6,685 nucleotides of DNA from CAYTLQ01 sp964438715 (GTDB lineage: Bacteria; Bacteroidota; Ignavibacteria; Ignavibacteriales; Ignavibacteriaceae): positions 1 to 6,685 of the forward strand of contig CAYTLQ010000281.1 of assembly GCA_964438715.1 (NCBI GenBank). Direction: 5' to 3'. Positions 1 to 5,739 of the stretch are shown one piece after another. The notes under the pieces were generated by a model. It saw only the letters and a list, made by a program, of their open reading frames with translations. It was not told the DNA's origin and did not search any database. The translations under genes and the position numbers were made by a program. Within the stretch, counting starts at the first letter, position 1; each line of letters starts with the position of its first letter.

Positions 1-1
1 A

Positions 2-892
2 AACCGAACCGACCAGACATCGGGAATTGCATTTCTCCGTTCATATAATAATCATAAAGAATTCCTGCTAGCTGATGATATAGGAAATCTGTTCCGATTA
101 AAAATTTATGCAGATAGCTCTCTGATACTTACTCCTATCGAACTTTCTAAAGAGGTTAAGGAGTATTTTGAAGTATTTCCGAAAAAAGATTTTGAGGATA
201 TTACATTTGATAGATATAACGGAGCTGTTTATTTGAGTGTAGAAGGAAATTCGGTTCACGCAAAAAAATTTACCGGAATCTTTCAACTCATTTTTGCAAG
301 AAATTCGGTTTTTTCCGATACAGTTGTAAAAATCCAAAAAATTGAATTCGTCCCCGAATCAGTGTTTCTTGAGAATATTACTATTAATCTTGGATACGAG
401 GGAATTGCCTGCGATGATAAATATTTCTATCTCGGTTTGGAAGGAATTCGGAATGAGAAAGAATATGCCGACAGTTCAATTATCTATATAGCAGAAAAGC
501 AAAGTCGTAAAATTGTAAAAAAGGTGTTTACCCGTTCATTGGGGATAGGAACGGTCTGCGGCTTGTTTTCCGACTCAACTCTTTGTCTGTGGGGTATTGA
601 CAGAAATAATAAAAATATTTTCAGAATACGATTTCGGGAGGATTTTACCATTACGGAGCATTTTCTCCTGCCTTTTCAAACGACTATCCCCGGCTATTAT
701 GAATTAACCTATACCTCAGCGCCCGAGAGTATTACTTCAGACGATGAGGGTAATCTCTATCTTGTTGATGATCCATGGCGCGAAAAATATGTACCACCTG
801 AAACTACACTTGAAAAACTTTCTCCGGAAACTATCAGAAATTTCCGTGATCATATTCCGATAATTTACAAATTCAGTATCATTTCAGAATAA
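2..892 (+). CDS. Beta-propeller-like protein of unknown function, 5'-truncated
   Basis: The frame is open from the left edge to a TAA at 890-892, giving 296 visible residues, so the true start lies outside the window. A TTG at 233 is in frame but is not a credible start, because the similarity-like pattern continues upstream of it. Repeated blade-like signatures are visible: SGIAF (7-11) followed by LLADDIGNLF, FEDITFD (64-70) followed by VYLSVEGN, YEGIACDD (132-139) followed by YLGLEG, and PESITSDDEGNLYLVDD (241-257). This (E/D/S)-(G/D/S)-I-(A/T) then YLxxEG spacing is typical of propeller proteins of the SdiA-regulated or phytase-esterase-like type. The family assignment is by pattern only. 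No catalytic residues can be named, and localisation is unknown because the N-terminus is missing. The next gene starts 10 nt downstream, suggesting one transcript with the dipeptidase. Confidence 0.72.
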   Translation, partial: NRTDQTSGIAFLRSYNNHKEFLLADDIGNLFRLKIYADSSLILTPIELSKEVKEYFEVFPKKDFEDITFDRYNGAVYLSVEGNSVHAKKFTGIFQLIFARNSVFSDTVVKIQKIEFVPESVFLENITINLGYEGIACDDKYFYLGLEGIRNEKEYADSSIIYIAEKQSRKIVKKVFTRSLGIGTVCGLFSDSTLCLWGIDRNNKNIFRIRFREDFTITEHFLLPFQTTIPGYYELTYTSAPESITSDDEGNLYLVDDPWREKYVPPETTLEKLSPETIRNFRDHIPIIYKFSIISE

Positions 893-899
893 GGGAGGA
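893..899 (+). promoter_or_regulatory. Strong Shine-Dalgarno deciding the dipeptidase start
   Basis: GGGAGGA directly follows the TAA of the upstream gene. Its GAGG core lies 4 nt before the ATG at 903, but only 1 nt before the in-frame TTG at 900. The same core-to-start distance is seen at the anti-sigma gene, which favours the ATG at 903. Confidence 0.85.
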
Positions 900-902
900 T
901 TG

Positions 903-2267
903 ATGGAGCAACTTCTATCATTTATTGAAAAAAACAGAGAAGCCTACATAGAGGAACTAAAAGAACTCTTGAGGATTCAGAGCATAAGCACATTGCCGGA
1001 TCATAAAGACGATATGCAGGCATGTGCGCAATTTGTTTCAACAAAATTAAAAGATGCTGGTCTCAGCAGGGTAGATATCTATCAGACTGAAGGTCATCCG
1101 ATTGTCTATGGTGAATGGTTGGGAGCACCCGGAAAACCAACGGTACTTGTGTACGGGCATTATGATGTTCAGCCCGTTGATCCGATTGATTTATGGAACA
1201 CGCCTCCTTTTGAACCAACAATTATTGATGATAAAATTTATGCGCGTGGGGCTACTGATGATAAGGGACAGATGTTCATGCACATTAAAAGCGTCGAAGC
1301 ATACTTTAAAGTTTATGGCAGTCTGCCTGTAAATATGAAGTTTCTTATTGAAGGTGAGGAAGAAATCGGCTCTCCACACCTTGAGCCCTTTATCCGTGAA
1401 TATAAAGACATGCTGAAATGCGATACCGTACTGGTCTCCGATACATCACTCTACGCAGCGGGTCTTCCAACAATTACATATGGCTTGCGCGGATTGTGTT
1501 ATATGGAAGTTGAAGTTACTGGTCCTAACCGTGATTTGCATTCCGGAACATACGGCGGCGCTGTAGCCAATCCTATTAATGTTCTCGCAAAAATGATTGC
1601 ACAACTACACGATAAAAACGGAAAAGTTACTTTACCAGGTTTTTATGATGATGTAGTAAAACTTTCCCAGCAAGAGCGGGAGAATTTCAAAAAACTAAAG
1701 TTTAATGAATCCGCCTATAAGCGTTCCATTGGTGTTGCAGAACTTGCAGGCGAAAAAGGCTTCAGCACACTCGAGCGTTCCTGGGCAAGACCTACTTTAG
1801 ATTGCAATGGCATTTTTGGCGGGTTTACAGGTAAAGGTGCAAAAACTATTATCCCCTCAAAGGCGACTGCAAAAATCAGTATGCGTCTGGTTCCACATCA
1901 GGATCCCAAAAAAATCGAGAAACTTTTTACCCGTTACATCAAATCGTTAGCTCCAAAAAGTGTTAAAGTAAATGTAACAGGGCTTCATGGCGGCTACCCG
2001 GTTCTTGCGCCACTTGATAAAAAATCAACTCAGGCGGCCGCAAGGGGAATGGAAAAAGCTTTTGGCAAAAAAACAGTCTATATGCGGGAAGGCGGAAGTA
2101 TTCCTGTTATTGCTACATTTGATAAAGTACTTGGAGCAACATCGGTCTTGATGGGTCTCGGCCTTAACTCAGAAAATCTGCACTCACCAAATGAGCACTT
2201 CCATCTGAAACATTTTATGCTTGGTATAAAGAGCAGCGCTTTATTTTTTGAGGAATTTTCGGTATAA
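903..2267 (+). CDS. M20-family metallodipeptidase
   Basis: This is a complete 454-residue cytosolic peptidase of the M20 (ArgE/DapE/carnosinase) clan, expected to hydrolyse dipeptides or small peptides with a two-metal (usually zinc) centre. Visible active-site elements, numbered from the ATG at 903, are: YGHYD with metal ligand H86 and D88; RGATDDKG with bridging D119; EGEEEIGS with general base E153 and metal ligand E154; VSD with D180; DLHSG with H213, which in this family reaches into the partner subunit's active site; and LHSPNEH with metal ligand H427. The lid/dimerisation domain lies roughly at 195-310. The length and motif order match carnosinase-like bacterial dipeptidases, and no signal peptide is present. 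The gene follows the propeller gene by 10 nt and is probably cotranscribed with it. Its exact substrate cannot be read from the sequence. Confidence 0.95.
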   Translation: MEQLLSFIEKNREAYIEELKELLRIQSISTLPDHKDDMQACAQFVSTKLKDAGLSRVDIYQTEGHPIVYGEWLGAPGKPTVLVYGHYDVQPVDPIDLWNTPPFEPTIIDDKIYARGATDDKGQMFMHIKSVEAYFKVYGSLPVNMKFLIEGEEEIGSPHLEPFIREYKDMLKCDTVLVSDTSLYAAGLPTITYGLRGLCYMEVEVTGPNRDLHSGTYGGAVANPINVLAKMIAQLHDKNGKVTLPGFYDDVVKLSQQERENFKKLKFNESAYKRSIGVAELAGEKGFSTLERSWARPTLDCNGIFGGFTGKGAKTIIPSKATAKISMRLVPHQDPKKIEKLFTRYIKSLAPKSVKVNVTGLHGGYPVLAPLDKKSTQAAARGMEKAFGKKTVYMREGGSIPVIATFDKVLGATSVLMGLGLNSENLHSPNEHFHLKHFMLGIKSSALFFEEFSV

Positions 2268-2281
2268 TATTTCTCATTTGC

Positions 2282-2305
2282 GGGAGGGAACCTTATTTCC
2301 CTCCC
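2282..2305 (+). terminator. GC-rich hairpin after the dipeptidase gene
   Basis: A perfect 9-bp stem GGGAGGGAA / TTCCCTCCC (2282-2290 with 2297-2305) encloses a 6-nt loop, starting 14 nt after the dipeptidase stop. The downstream tail (CTCAAGTTTAAC) is only weakly T-rich, so this may be an imperfect intrinsic terminator or an mRNA 3'-stabilising hairpin. Its position between two same-strand genes fits a transcription-unit boundary. Confidence 0.5.
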
Positions 2306-2331
2306 TCAAGTTTAACAGGTATTAAGGTACT

Positions 2332-2336
2332 AGAGG
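2332..2336 (+). promoter_or_regulatory. Ribosome binding site of the lipoprotein gene
   Basis: AGAGG lies 3 nt before the ATG at 2340. The short spacing agrees with the other Shine-Dalgarno sites in the window and supports this start, which also gives a complete signal peptide. Confidence 0.7.
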
Positions 2337-2339
2337 AAA

Positions 2340-3218
2340 ATGGAAAAAAGGTTACTAACATTATTATATCTGGCAATATTTCTTTTCATTGCTGCGTGCG
2401 GCGATAATGGCGACGATTCAAAAACGGTTCAGGGCGATTCAACAAACCCCGAGGATAAAGCCAGCGAGGCGGCTTACAATGTATCAAAAGATGAGAGCAT
2501 TCAGGAGTTTAATCTTCGCGAAAGAGAAAAGCGTGCTACTCAGCGGTTTCCAGGAGATACTCTGGAACTAATGGCTTATGTAATTAAAAACTACCCGAAA
2601 GGTTCTTATCTTATTGATTTTGATAGGACTTCCAGTCAAAATATTCCACAGAGCGCCGTTATTTACGAAAAATCAGGCGGCACACAATATATTATTGCAA
2701 TGATTGCGAAATCGAAAGAGGATGATCTCCGATTGATTGAGTCAAAAAATGTTATCGGCTATGATGCCAGCTTTATTGATCTGGACAGTACAGAACTTGG
2801 AACAGCATTTTTTTACCTCACCCTTTTCAAATATGAAGCCGGCACATTTTCTATAGTATGGGAGGCTCCTGTTCCTTCTCACGGCGGTTTCAATAAAATT
2901 ACTCTTGAAACATGGCCTCCGAAAAAGTTACGGTATATCCGCGTCAACTTTCATTTCGCACAAGGCTCGGGACATATCGACTATAATTATTTCCTCGTTC
3001 GGGGGCTTACCAATCCTCCTCATTTTCTTATGACCTACGAGGGAATCAATATGAAACGAACAATGGGTGATGTAAATAAAGATAGCATACCTGACTATTT
3101 TGAGCACATCTATTACGACACCGGAAATTATATATTCACCCCGGATTCTGTGGCGTTTATTTGGAAGGACAGCGTTTATATTAATACGAGGAACCCGAGA
3201 CAAAAACGATATTATTAA
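2340..3218 (+). CDS. Secreted lipoprotein of unknown function with EF-hand-like loop
   Basis: This is a 292-residue protein of no family I recognise. Residues 1-20 form a lipoprotein (SPII) signal peptide: a basic start (MEKR), a hydrophobic core and the lipobox IAAC with the lipidated C20. A Gly/Asp/Asn/Ser-rich tether follows (21-45). Mature residue +2 is Gly and +3 Asp. The body (about 60-290) is mixed and rich in aromatic and beta-prone segments. Near the C-terminus, residues 244-255 read DVNKDSIPDYFE, with acidic or Asn ligands at loop positions 1, 3, 5, 9 and 12 as in a calcium-binding EF-hand loop, although position 6 is Ser rather than Gly. The gene probably has its own transcription unit, bounded by a hairpin on each side. 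It converges with the anti-sigma operon, so shared regulation is not implied. An envelope location is well supported; the function is not. Confidence 0.9.
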   Translation: MEKRLLTLLYLAIFLFIAACGDNGDDSKTVQGDSTNPEDKASEAAYNVSKDESIQEFNLREREKRATQRFPGDTLELMAYVIKNYPKGSYLIDFDRTSSQNIPQSAVIYEKSGGTQYIIAMIAKSKEDDLRLIESKNVIGYDASFIDLDSTELGTAFFYLTLFKYEAGTFSIVWEAPVPSHGGFNKITLETWPPKKLRYIRVNFHFAQGSGHIDYNYFLVRGLTNPPHFLMTYEGINMKRTMGDVNKDSIPDYFEHIYYDTGNYIFTPDSVAFIWKDSVYINTRNPRQKRYY

Positions 3219-3300
3219 AGTAGCACAGCAGGTGAACACGAATTTCCCGCTGTAAAATCAGGTAGGGGAAAATATCATACGCAGATCAATTATGTTTTTA

Positions 3301-3343
3301 AAGGACAGTAAAGATAGTTTTTTACTGTCCTTCTTAATTTTAT
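3301..3343 (+). terminator. Strong hairpin terminator between convergent genes
   Basis: A perfect 12-bp stem AAGGACAGTAAA / TTTACTGTCCTT (3301-3312 with 3321-3332) has an 8-nt loop and is followed on the + strand by CTTAATTTTATT. It lies 82 nt after the lipoprotein stop and 7 nt beyond the anti-sigma stop at 3340. The T-rich tail favours termination of + strand transcription. On the - strand the tail is TAAAAACATA, so termination there would rely mainly on the hairpin. Confidence 0.8.
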
Positions 3344-4710
3344 TGGAGTATTCCTTCCAGAAAGATAGCAGAGCCGGGCGAAGCAGGTACTGTACCGATT
3401 GCCTCCTGTGTAACGATAAACCGCACCGGCTTATTTTTGGGCAACTCAGGCATTCCGGTAAGCGGATGGTATTCAACATTCAAAGTCGATTCAAGCACAC
3501 CGCCAACCGCATAAAATGATTTATCGATGTTCACCCATAACTGATAGCCATTTGCTCCGTTAGGTTGTGGAAGATTACCCAACTGAATATATCCCTGCTG
3601 ACGGTCGAGACTATACATCAGTTTACCGAAGGCGTTTGGCGCAATACTAGTTCCCTTTAAAGCACTGATAAGGGTATTTCGTTCGGAAAGTAATTGTAAT
3701 ATTTTCTGATTTTGTTGATTTTCAGAACCGAATTGTTGTAACTGTGTAGTAACTGTGTCGTTTACCGTTTTTTTGGTTTCTTCTATCTGAGCAGTCAGTA
3801 AATAATAAATACCTCCGATTATTGCGATAAGAAGTGTTACCACGAAGAAAAACAATCCTTTTCCAACACCGGCATGTTGCTGAGTCATTTCGTCAAGTCT
3901 GCCCTTGAGTTCTTCATTTTCCTTTTCTACTTTCTCCACAACCTTCCTGCGAATTGCCTCAAGATCGGATGATTCACCGGTTGAAGCAGAAATTTCGGGC
4001 GCAGAGATAATTTCGGGGGTCGGGCTAACTGACTGTGATTCGGGCATATCAAGATTTATTGTAAAATTATCTTCAGCCGGTTGTTCAACTGCTTGCGGAG
4101 GTTTATTATATGCCTCATCGTTGTAAACAAAAGAATCGCGTAATGAAGGCATATCGGGTGATTGATCATTCTCAGCGATGCGAGGTGAATCCTGTTCATC
4201 CTGTCCACCGGCGTACTTTTCCCTGTTAGGTACGGTTTGCTGCATTCTCCTCCGTACCTGTGTATCCTGTGCAGGACGAGCTGTTTCTGATGCTCTGCGT
4301 GAGGCAGGTGTTACAGGTTTAAATTCGTCTTCTGCCGCCGGGGTAACACTATCGTCCATTTGCGGAAATTCAGGTACAGGTGGCGGAACAATCATCTTTT
4401 CAGTGAGAGCGGTTTTTCTCTTTTGCGACTGTTTTATTGCGGGTGCTTTTGGCGCCACAGGTTTTTTTTCATCGCGAAGGCGATATAATCTGCGTGCTAC
4501 TTTGTCTTTCAGCTCGGGTGGAGGTGATTCAATATTTAAAAACGAAGGCAACAATGCAGCTAAATTCTGGTACTCACCCAACTCCTGAAAAGGAAAGTCT
4601 CCGCCATTTTCAAGATATTCTATTAGCTGAATATAATCTTCTTTATCAAGGCAACCCACAGCCATTGCATAAAGAAACGAAGCATAATCGTTTGGTTGAT
4701 ATTCAGACAT
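3340..4710 (-). CDS. Membrane anti-sigma factor with RskA-type C-terminal domain
   Basis: This 456-residue protein is the likely membrane-bound antagonist of the ECF sigma factor encoded immediately upstream. Residues 10-82 resemble the helical anti-sigma domain of RskA-type proteins (YAMAVGCLDKEDY, then LAALLPSF, then a PPPELKDKVARRL segment). C20 is the only cysteine in the protein, and the two histidines are at 279 and 415, so the His-Cys-Cys zinc motif is absent. Residues 83-248 are a Pro/Ala/acidic low-complexity linker. Residues 249-275 look like a charged coiled coil. One membrane helix spans 285-306 (GLFFFVVTLLIAIIGG), followed by a polar helical segment (307-350). The C-terminal RskA domain (about 351-456) includes NGYQLWV and FIVTQEA. 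The inferred topology is N-terminus inside and RskA domain outside. The length is about twice that of typical RskA, because of the linker. The start ATG overlaps the sigma stop. Confidence 0.88.
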   Translation of the reverse strand: MSEYQPNDYASFLYAMAVGCLDKEDYIQLIEYLENGGDFPFQELGEYQNLAALLPSFLNIESPPPELKDKVARRLYRLRDEKKPVAPKAPAIKQSQKRKTALTEKMIVPPPVPEFPQMDDSVTPAAEDEFKPVTPASRRASETARPAQDTQVRRRMQQTVPNREKYAGGQDEQDSPRIAENDQSPDMPSLRDSFVYNDEAYNKPPQAVEQPAEDNFTINLDMPESQSVSPTPEIISAPEISASTGESSDLEAIRRKVVEKVEKENEELKGRLDEMTQQHAGVGKGLFFFVVTLLIAIIGGIYYLLTAQIEETKKTVNDTVTTQLQQFGSENQQNQKILQLLSERNTLISALKGTSIAPNAFGKLMYSLDRQQGYIQLGNLPQPNGANGYQLWVNIDKSFYAVGGVLESTLNVEYHPLTGMPELPKNKPVRFIVTQEAIGTVPASPGSAIFLEGILQ

Positions 4711-5297
4711 TATTCCTCCCCTTTCAGCAGATTTTCCTTGAGGTTACCCAAGGCTATTTTTATCTTTGATTTCACTGTTTGAATAGGAATTTTCAACTTT
4801 GCAGCAATTTCACTCTGTGTAAGACCTTCATAATACGCCAGATAAATTACATATTGCTGTGCATCAGTAAGTTTATGAAGCGCATCTTCAATGTTTTCCT
4901 TAATACTGAGTGCCGTACGCAGATCAAGTTCATCTATTTCCGGTGATAATCTGGGCAAAATAAAATAATTTTCATATTCTTCTGTATATCTTTCCTGCGC
5001 GTATTGGGGATTTTTTTTCCTTTTGATTGCATCAACGGCTTTATTTCTGGCAAGCGTTAACAGCCAGCAATAGGCATTTCCTGTTCTTTCATCGTAGAAA
5101 GAGGATTTACGCCAGATTATCACAAATATATCAATCAGTACTTCTTCTGCAAGAGCAGGATCAGCCGTTATTTTCTTGGCAACCGTGTATAATATCGGCG
5201 AGTATCGGTTGTATAAAGCCTCTAACGCTCTTGAATCGTTACCCTTTACTTTTCGCATTAATTCAGCATCGGACAATTCTGAATAATTCACCGCCAC
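4710..5297 (-). CDS. ECF (group IV) RNA polymerase sigma factor
   Basis: This 195-residue protein has the two-domain architecture of ECF sigma factors and should direct RNA polymerase to an envelope- or stress-related regulon. The sigma-2 domain covers about 24-95 (ALEALYNRY, then AEEVLIDIFVIIWRK, then WLLTLARNKAVDAIKRKK, the promoter -10 recognition area). A linker with DE-rich residues (100-128) leads to the sigma-4 domain (about 132-190), whose helix-turn-helix contains GLTQSEIAAKL and QTVKSKIKIAL. No extra C-terminal domain is present. The pairing with an RskA-domain anti-sigma factor resembles SigK/RskA systems, although I assign no symbol. The chosen start is GTG at 5297, 7 nt after a weak AAGAG; a second GTG at 5291 is possible. 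The gene is first in the operon, with a probable promoter at 5328-5359. Confidence 0.93.
   Translation of the reverse strand: MAVNYSELSDAELMRKVKGNDSRALEALYNRYSPILYTVAKKITADPALAEEVLIDIFVIIWRKSSFYDERTGNAYCWLLTLARNKAVDAIKRKKNPQYAQERYTEEYENYFILPRLSPEIDELDLRTALSIKENIEDALHKLTDAQQYVIYLAYYEGLTQSEIAAKLKIPIQTVKSKIKIALGNLKENLLKGEE
4714..4720 (-). promoter_or_regulatory. Shine-Dalgarno inside the sigma gene, coupling the anti-sigma start
   Basis: GGGAGGA (- strand) encodes the last sigma residues (G-E-E), and its GAGG core lies 4 nt before the anti-sigma ATG. With the TAATG stop/start overlap at 4708-4712 this indicates translational coupling, expected to keep the sigma and anti-sigma proteins in balance. 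Confidence 0.85.
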
Positions 5298-5327
5298 AAT
5301 TCTACTCTTAAAATATTAATCAATTTA

Positions 5328-5359
5328 CAAAAGTAACTGAGAAAGTGTAAAAAATCAAA
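5328..5359 (-). promoter_or_regulatory. Bacteroidota-type promoter for the sigma/anti-sigma operon
   Basis: On the - strand, TTTG (5359-5356) is followed after 20 nt by TACTTTTG (5335-5328). This matches the known Bacteroidota housekeeping consensus, TTTG and TAnnTTTG separated by about 19-20 nt. Transcription would start near 5322, giving a leader of roughly 25 nt before the GTG at 5297. Confidence 0.6.
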
Positions 5360-5392
5360 TATTTATATTTCCACGAACTTCAGAACCCAGCT

Positions 5393-5407
5393 TTGCAGGT
5401 TCAGGTT
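5393..5407 (+). repeat. Direct repeat copy 1 (TTGCAGGTTCAGGTT)
   Basis: This copy matches 14 of 15 positions with a second copy at 5437-5451, 44 nt start to start. Each copy itself contains two tandem CAGGTN hexamers. The pair lies 34-124 nt upstream of the proposed sigma promoter. Confidence 0.6.
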
Positions 5408-5436
5408 CATTTGAAAAAATATTGGCAAAAGAGTAG

Positions 5437-5451
5437 TTGCAGGTACAGGTT
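5437..5451 (+). repeat. Direct repeat copy 2 (TTGCAGGTACAGGTT)
   Basis: This is the second copy of the repeat at 5393-5407, differing only by A for T at the ninth position. Spacing of about four helical turns would place both copies on the same DNA face, as for a regulator site, but function is not shown. Confidence 0.6.
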
Positions 5452-5612
5452 TGCTTTTCTACTTTAATCAGAATATTTTTCAGGGAGTGGTTTGATATTT
5501 ATATAGTTATGATGTCTATATTTAGAAGTTACTTTATATAATTTACTCTTACCAGCTTTTGATCTGAGGTTATCCCGCAAAAAAGATAGCATAGATAGTA
5601 GTTTTTATACAA

Positions 5613-5630
5613 TCCCAAATAATATTGGGA
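5613..5630 (+). repeat. Small inverted repeat (TCCCAA-N6-TTGGGA)
   Basis: A perfect 6-bp stem (5613-5618 with 5625-5630) with a 6-nt AT loop lies 110 nt upstream of the methyltransferase ATG. No T-tract follows, so it is not a convincing terminator. It could be an operator or an mRNA leader hairpin. Confidence 0.4.
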
Positions 5631-5679
5631 CAGTAATTAGGGAAAGAATTGTGTTGGTGGGTATTGTAGAAAGAACAAA

Positions 5680-5691
5680 TTGAATATTCAA
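5680..5691 (+). promoter_or_regulatory. Perfect 12-bp palindrome TTGAATATTCAA upstream of the methyltransferase
   Basis: The sequence equals its own reverse complement over 12 bases and ends 48 nt before the methyltransferase ATG. Placement just upstream of a possible -7 element (5717-5724) is typical of an operator for a dimeric regulator. No regulator gene is visible in the window, and in AT-rich DNA such a palindrome can arise by chance. Confidence 0.35.
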
Positions 5692-5716
5692 ATCAAATAA
5701 AAAGTTAGATAAAGTA

Positions 5717-5724
5717 TAAATTTG
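5717..5724 (+). promoter_or_regulatory. Possible -7 element (TAAATTTG) of the methyltransferase
   Basis: An exact match to TAnnTTTG lies 15 nt before the ATG at 5740. No TTTG is found at the proper -33 distance, so the call is weak. If real, the mRNA leader would be only about 10 nt, and the in-frame TTG at 5722 could not be the start codon. Confidence 0.3.
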
Positions 5725-5739
5725 CAAAAATCAAAAAGT

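Larger units (their letters stand above)
5298..5739. other. Non-coding divergent region between the sigma operon and the methyltransferase
   Basis: About 440 bases without a credible gene on either strand; the longest ATG frame I followed, from 5510, ends after 10 codons. The left end holds the leftward sigma promoter. The middle holds a pair of near-identical 15-nt direct repeats, and the right end holds a small hairpin, a 12-bp palindrome and a possible -7 element before the methyltransferase. No tRNA-like or insertion-sequence end was recognised. The length and AT-richness are compatible with a junction where the methyltransferase unit was inserted. Confidence 0.6.

Noticed and set aside
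900..902. TTG one codon before the dipeptidase ATG as start
   Set aside because: It lies only 1 nt after the GAGG core of the Shine-Dalgarno, whereas the ATG at 903 has the 4-nt spacing used at another gene in the window.
3224..3253. Possible second hairpin (ACAGC...GCTGT) just after the lipoprotein gene
   Set aside because: Only five consecutive pairs, then a mismatch and a large loop with no T-tract; the 3301-3332 hairpin is far stronger.
4178..4588. 136-codon frame on the + strand opposite the anti-sigma gene
   Set aside because: Its Ser/Gly/Cys-rich composition is what is expected from the antisense of the low-complexity Pro/acidic linker; there is no ribosome site, and the - strand gene has clear domains.
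5027..5311. 94-codon frame on the + strand opposite the sigma gene
   Set aside because: It is fully covered by a well-supported sigma factor gene on the other strand and has no recognisable domain.
5491..5524. Rightward promoter TTTG-N22-TATATTTA in the intergenic region
   Set aside because: Spacing is longer than usual and the last base of the -7 element differs; the leader to the methyltransferase would exceed 200 nt, and chance matches are common in AT-rich DNA.
5722..5724. TTG as start of the methyltransferase, adding six residues
   Set aside because: The extra residues are Lys/Ser-rich without family character, there is no ribosome site, and the TTG overlaps a possible promoter element; the ATG at 5740 fits better.
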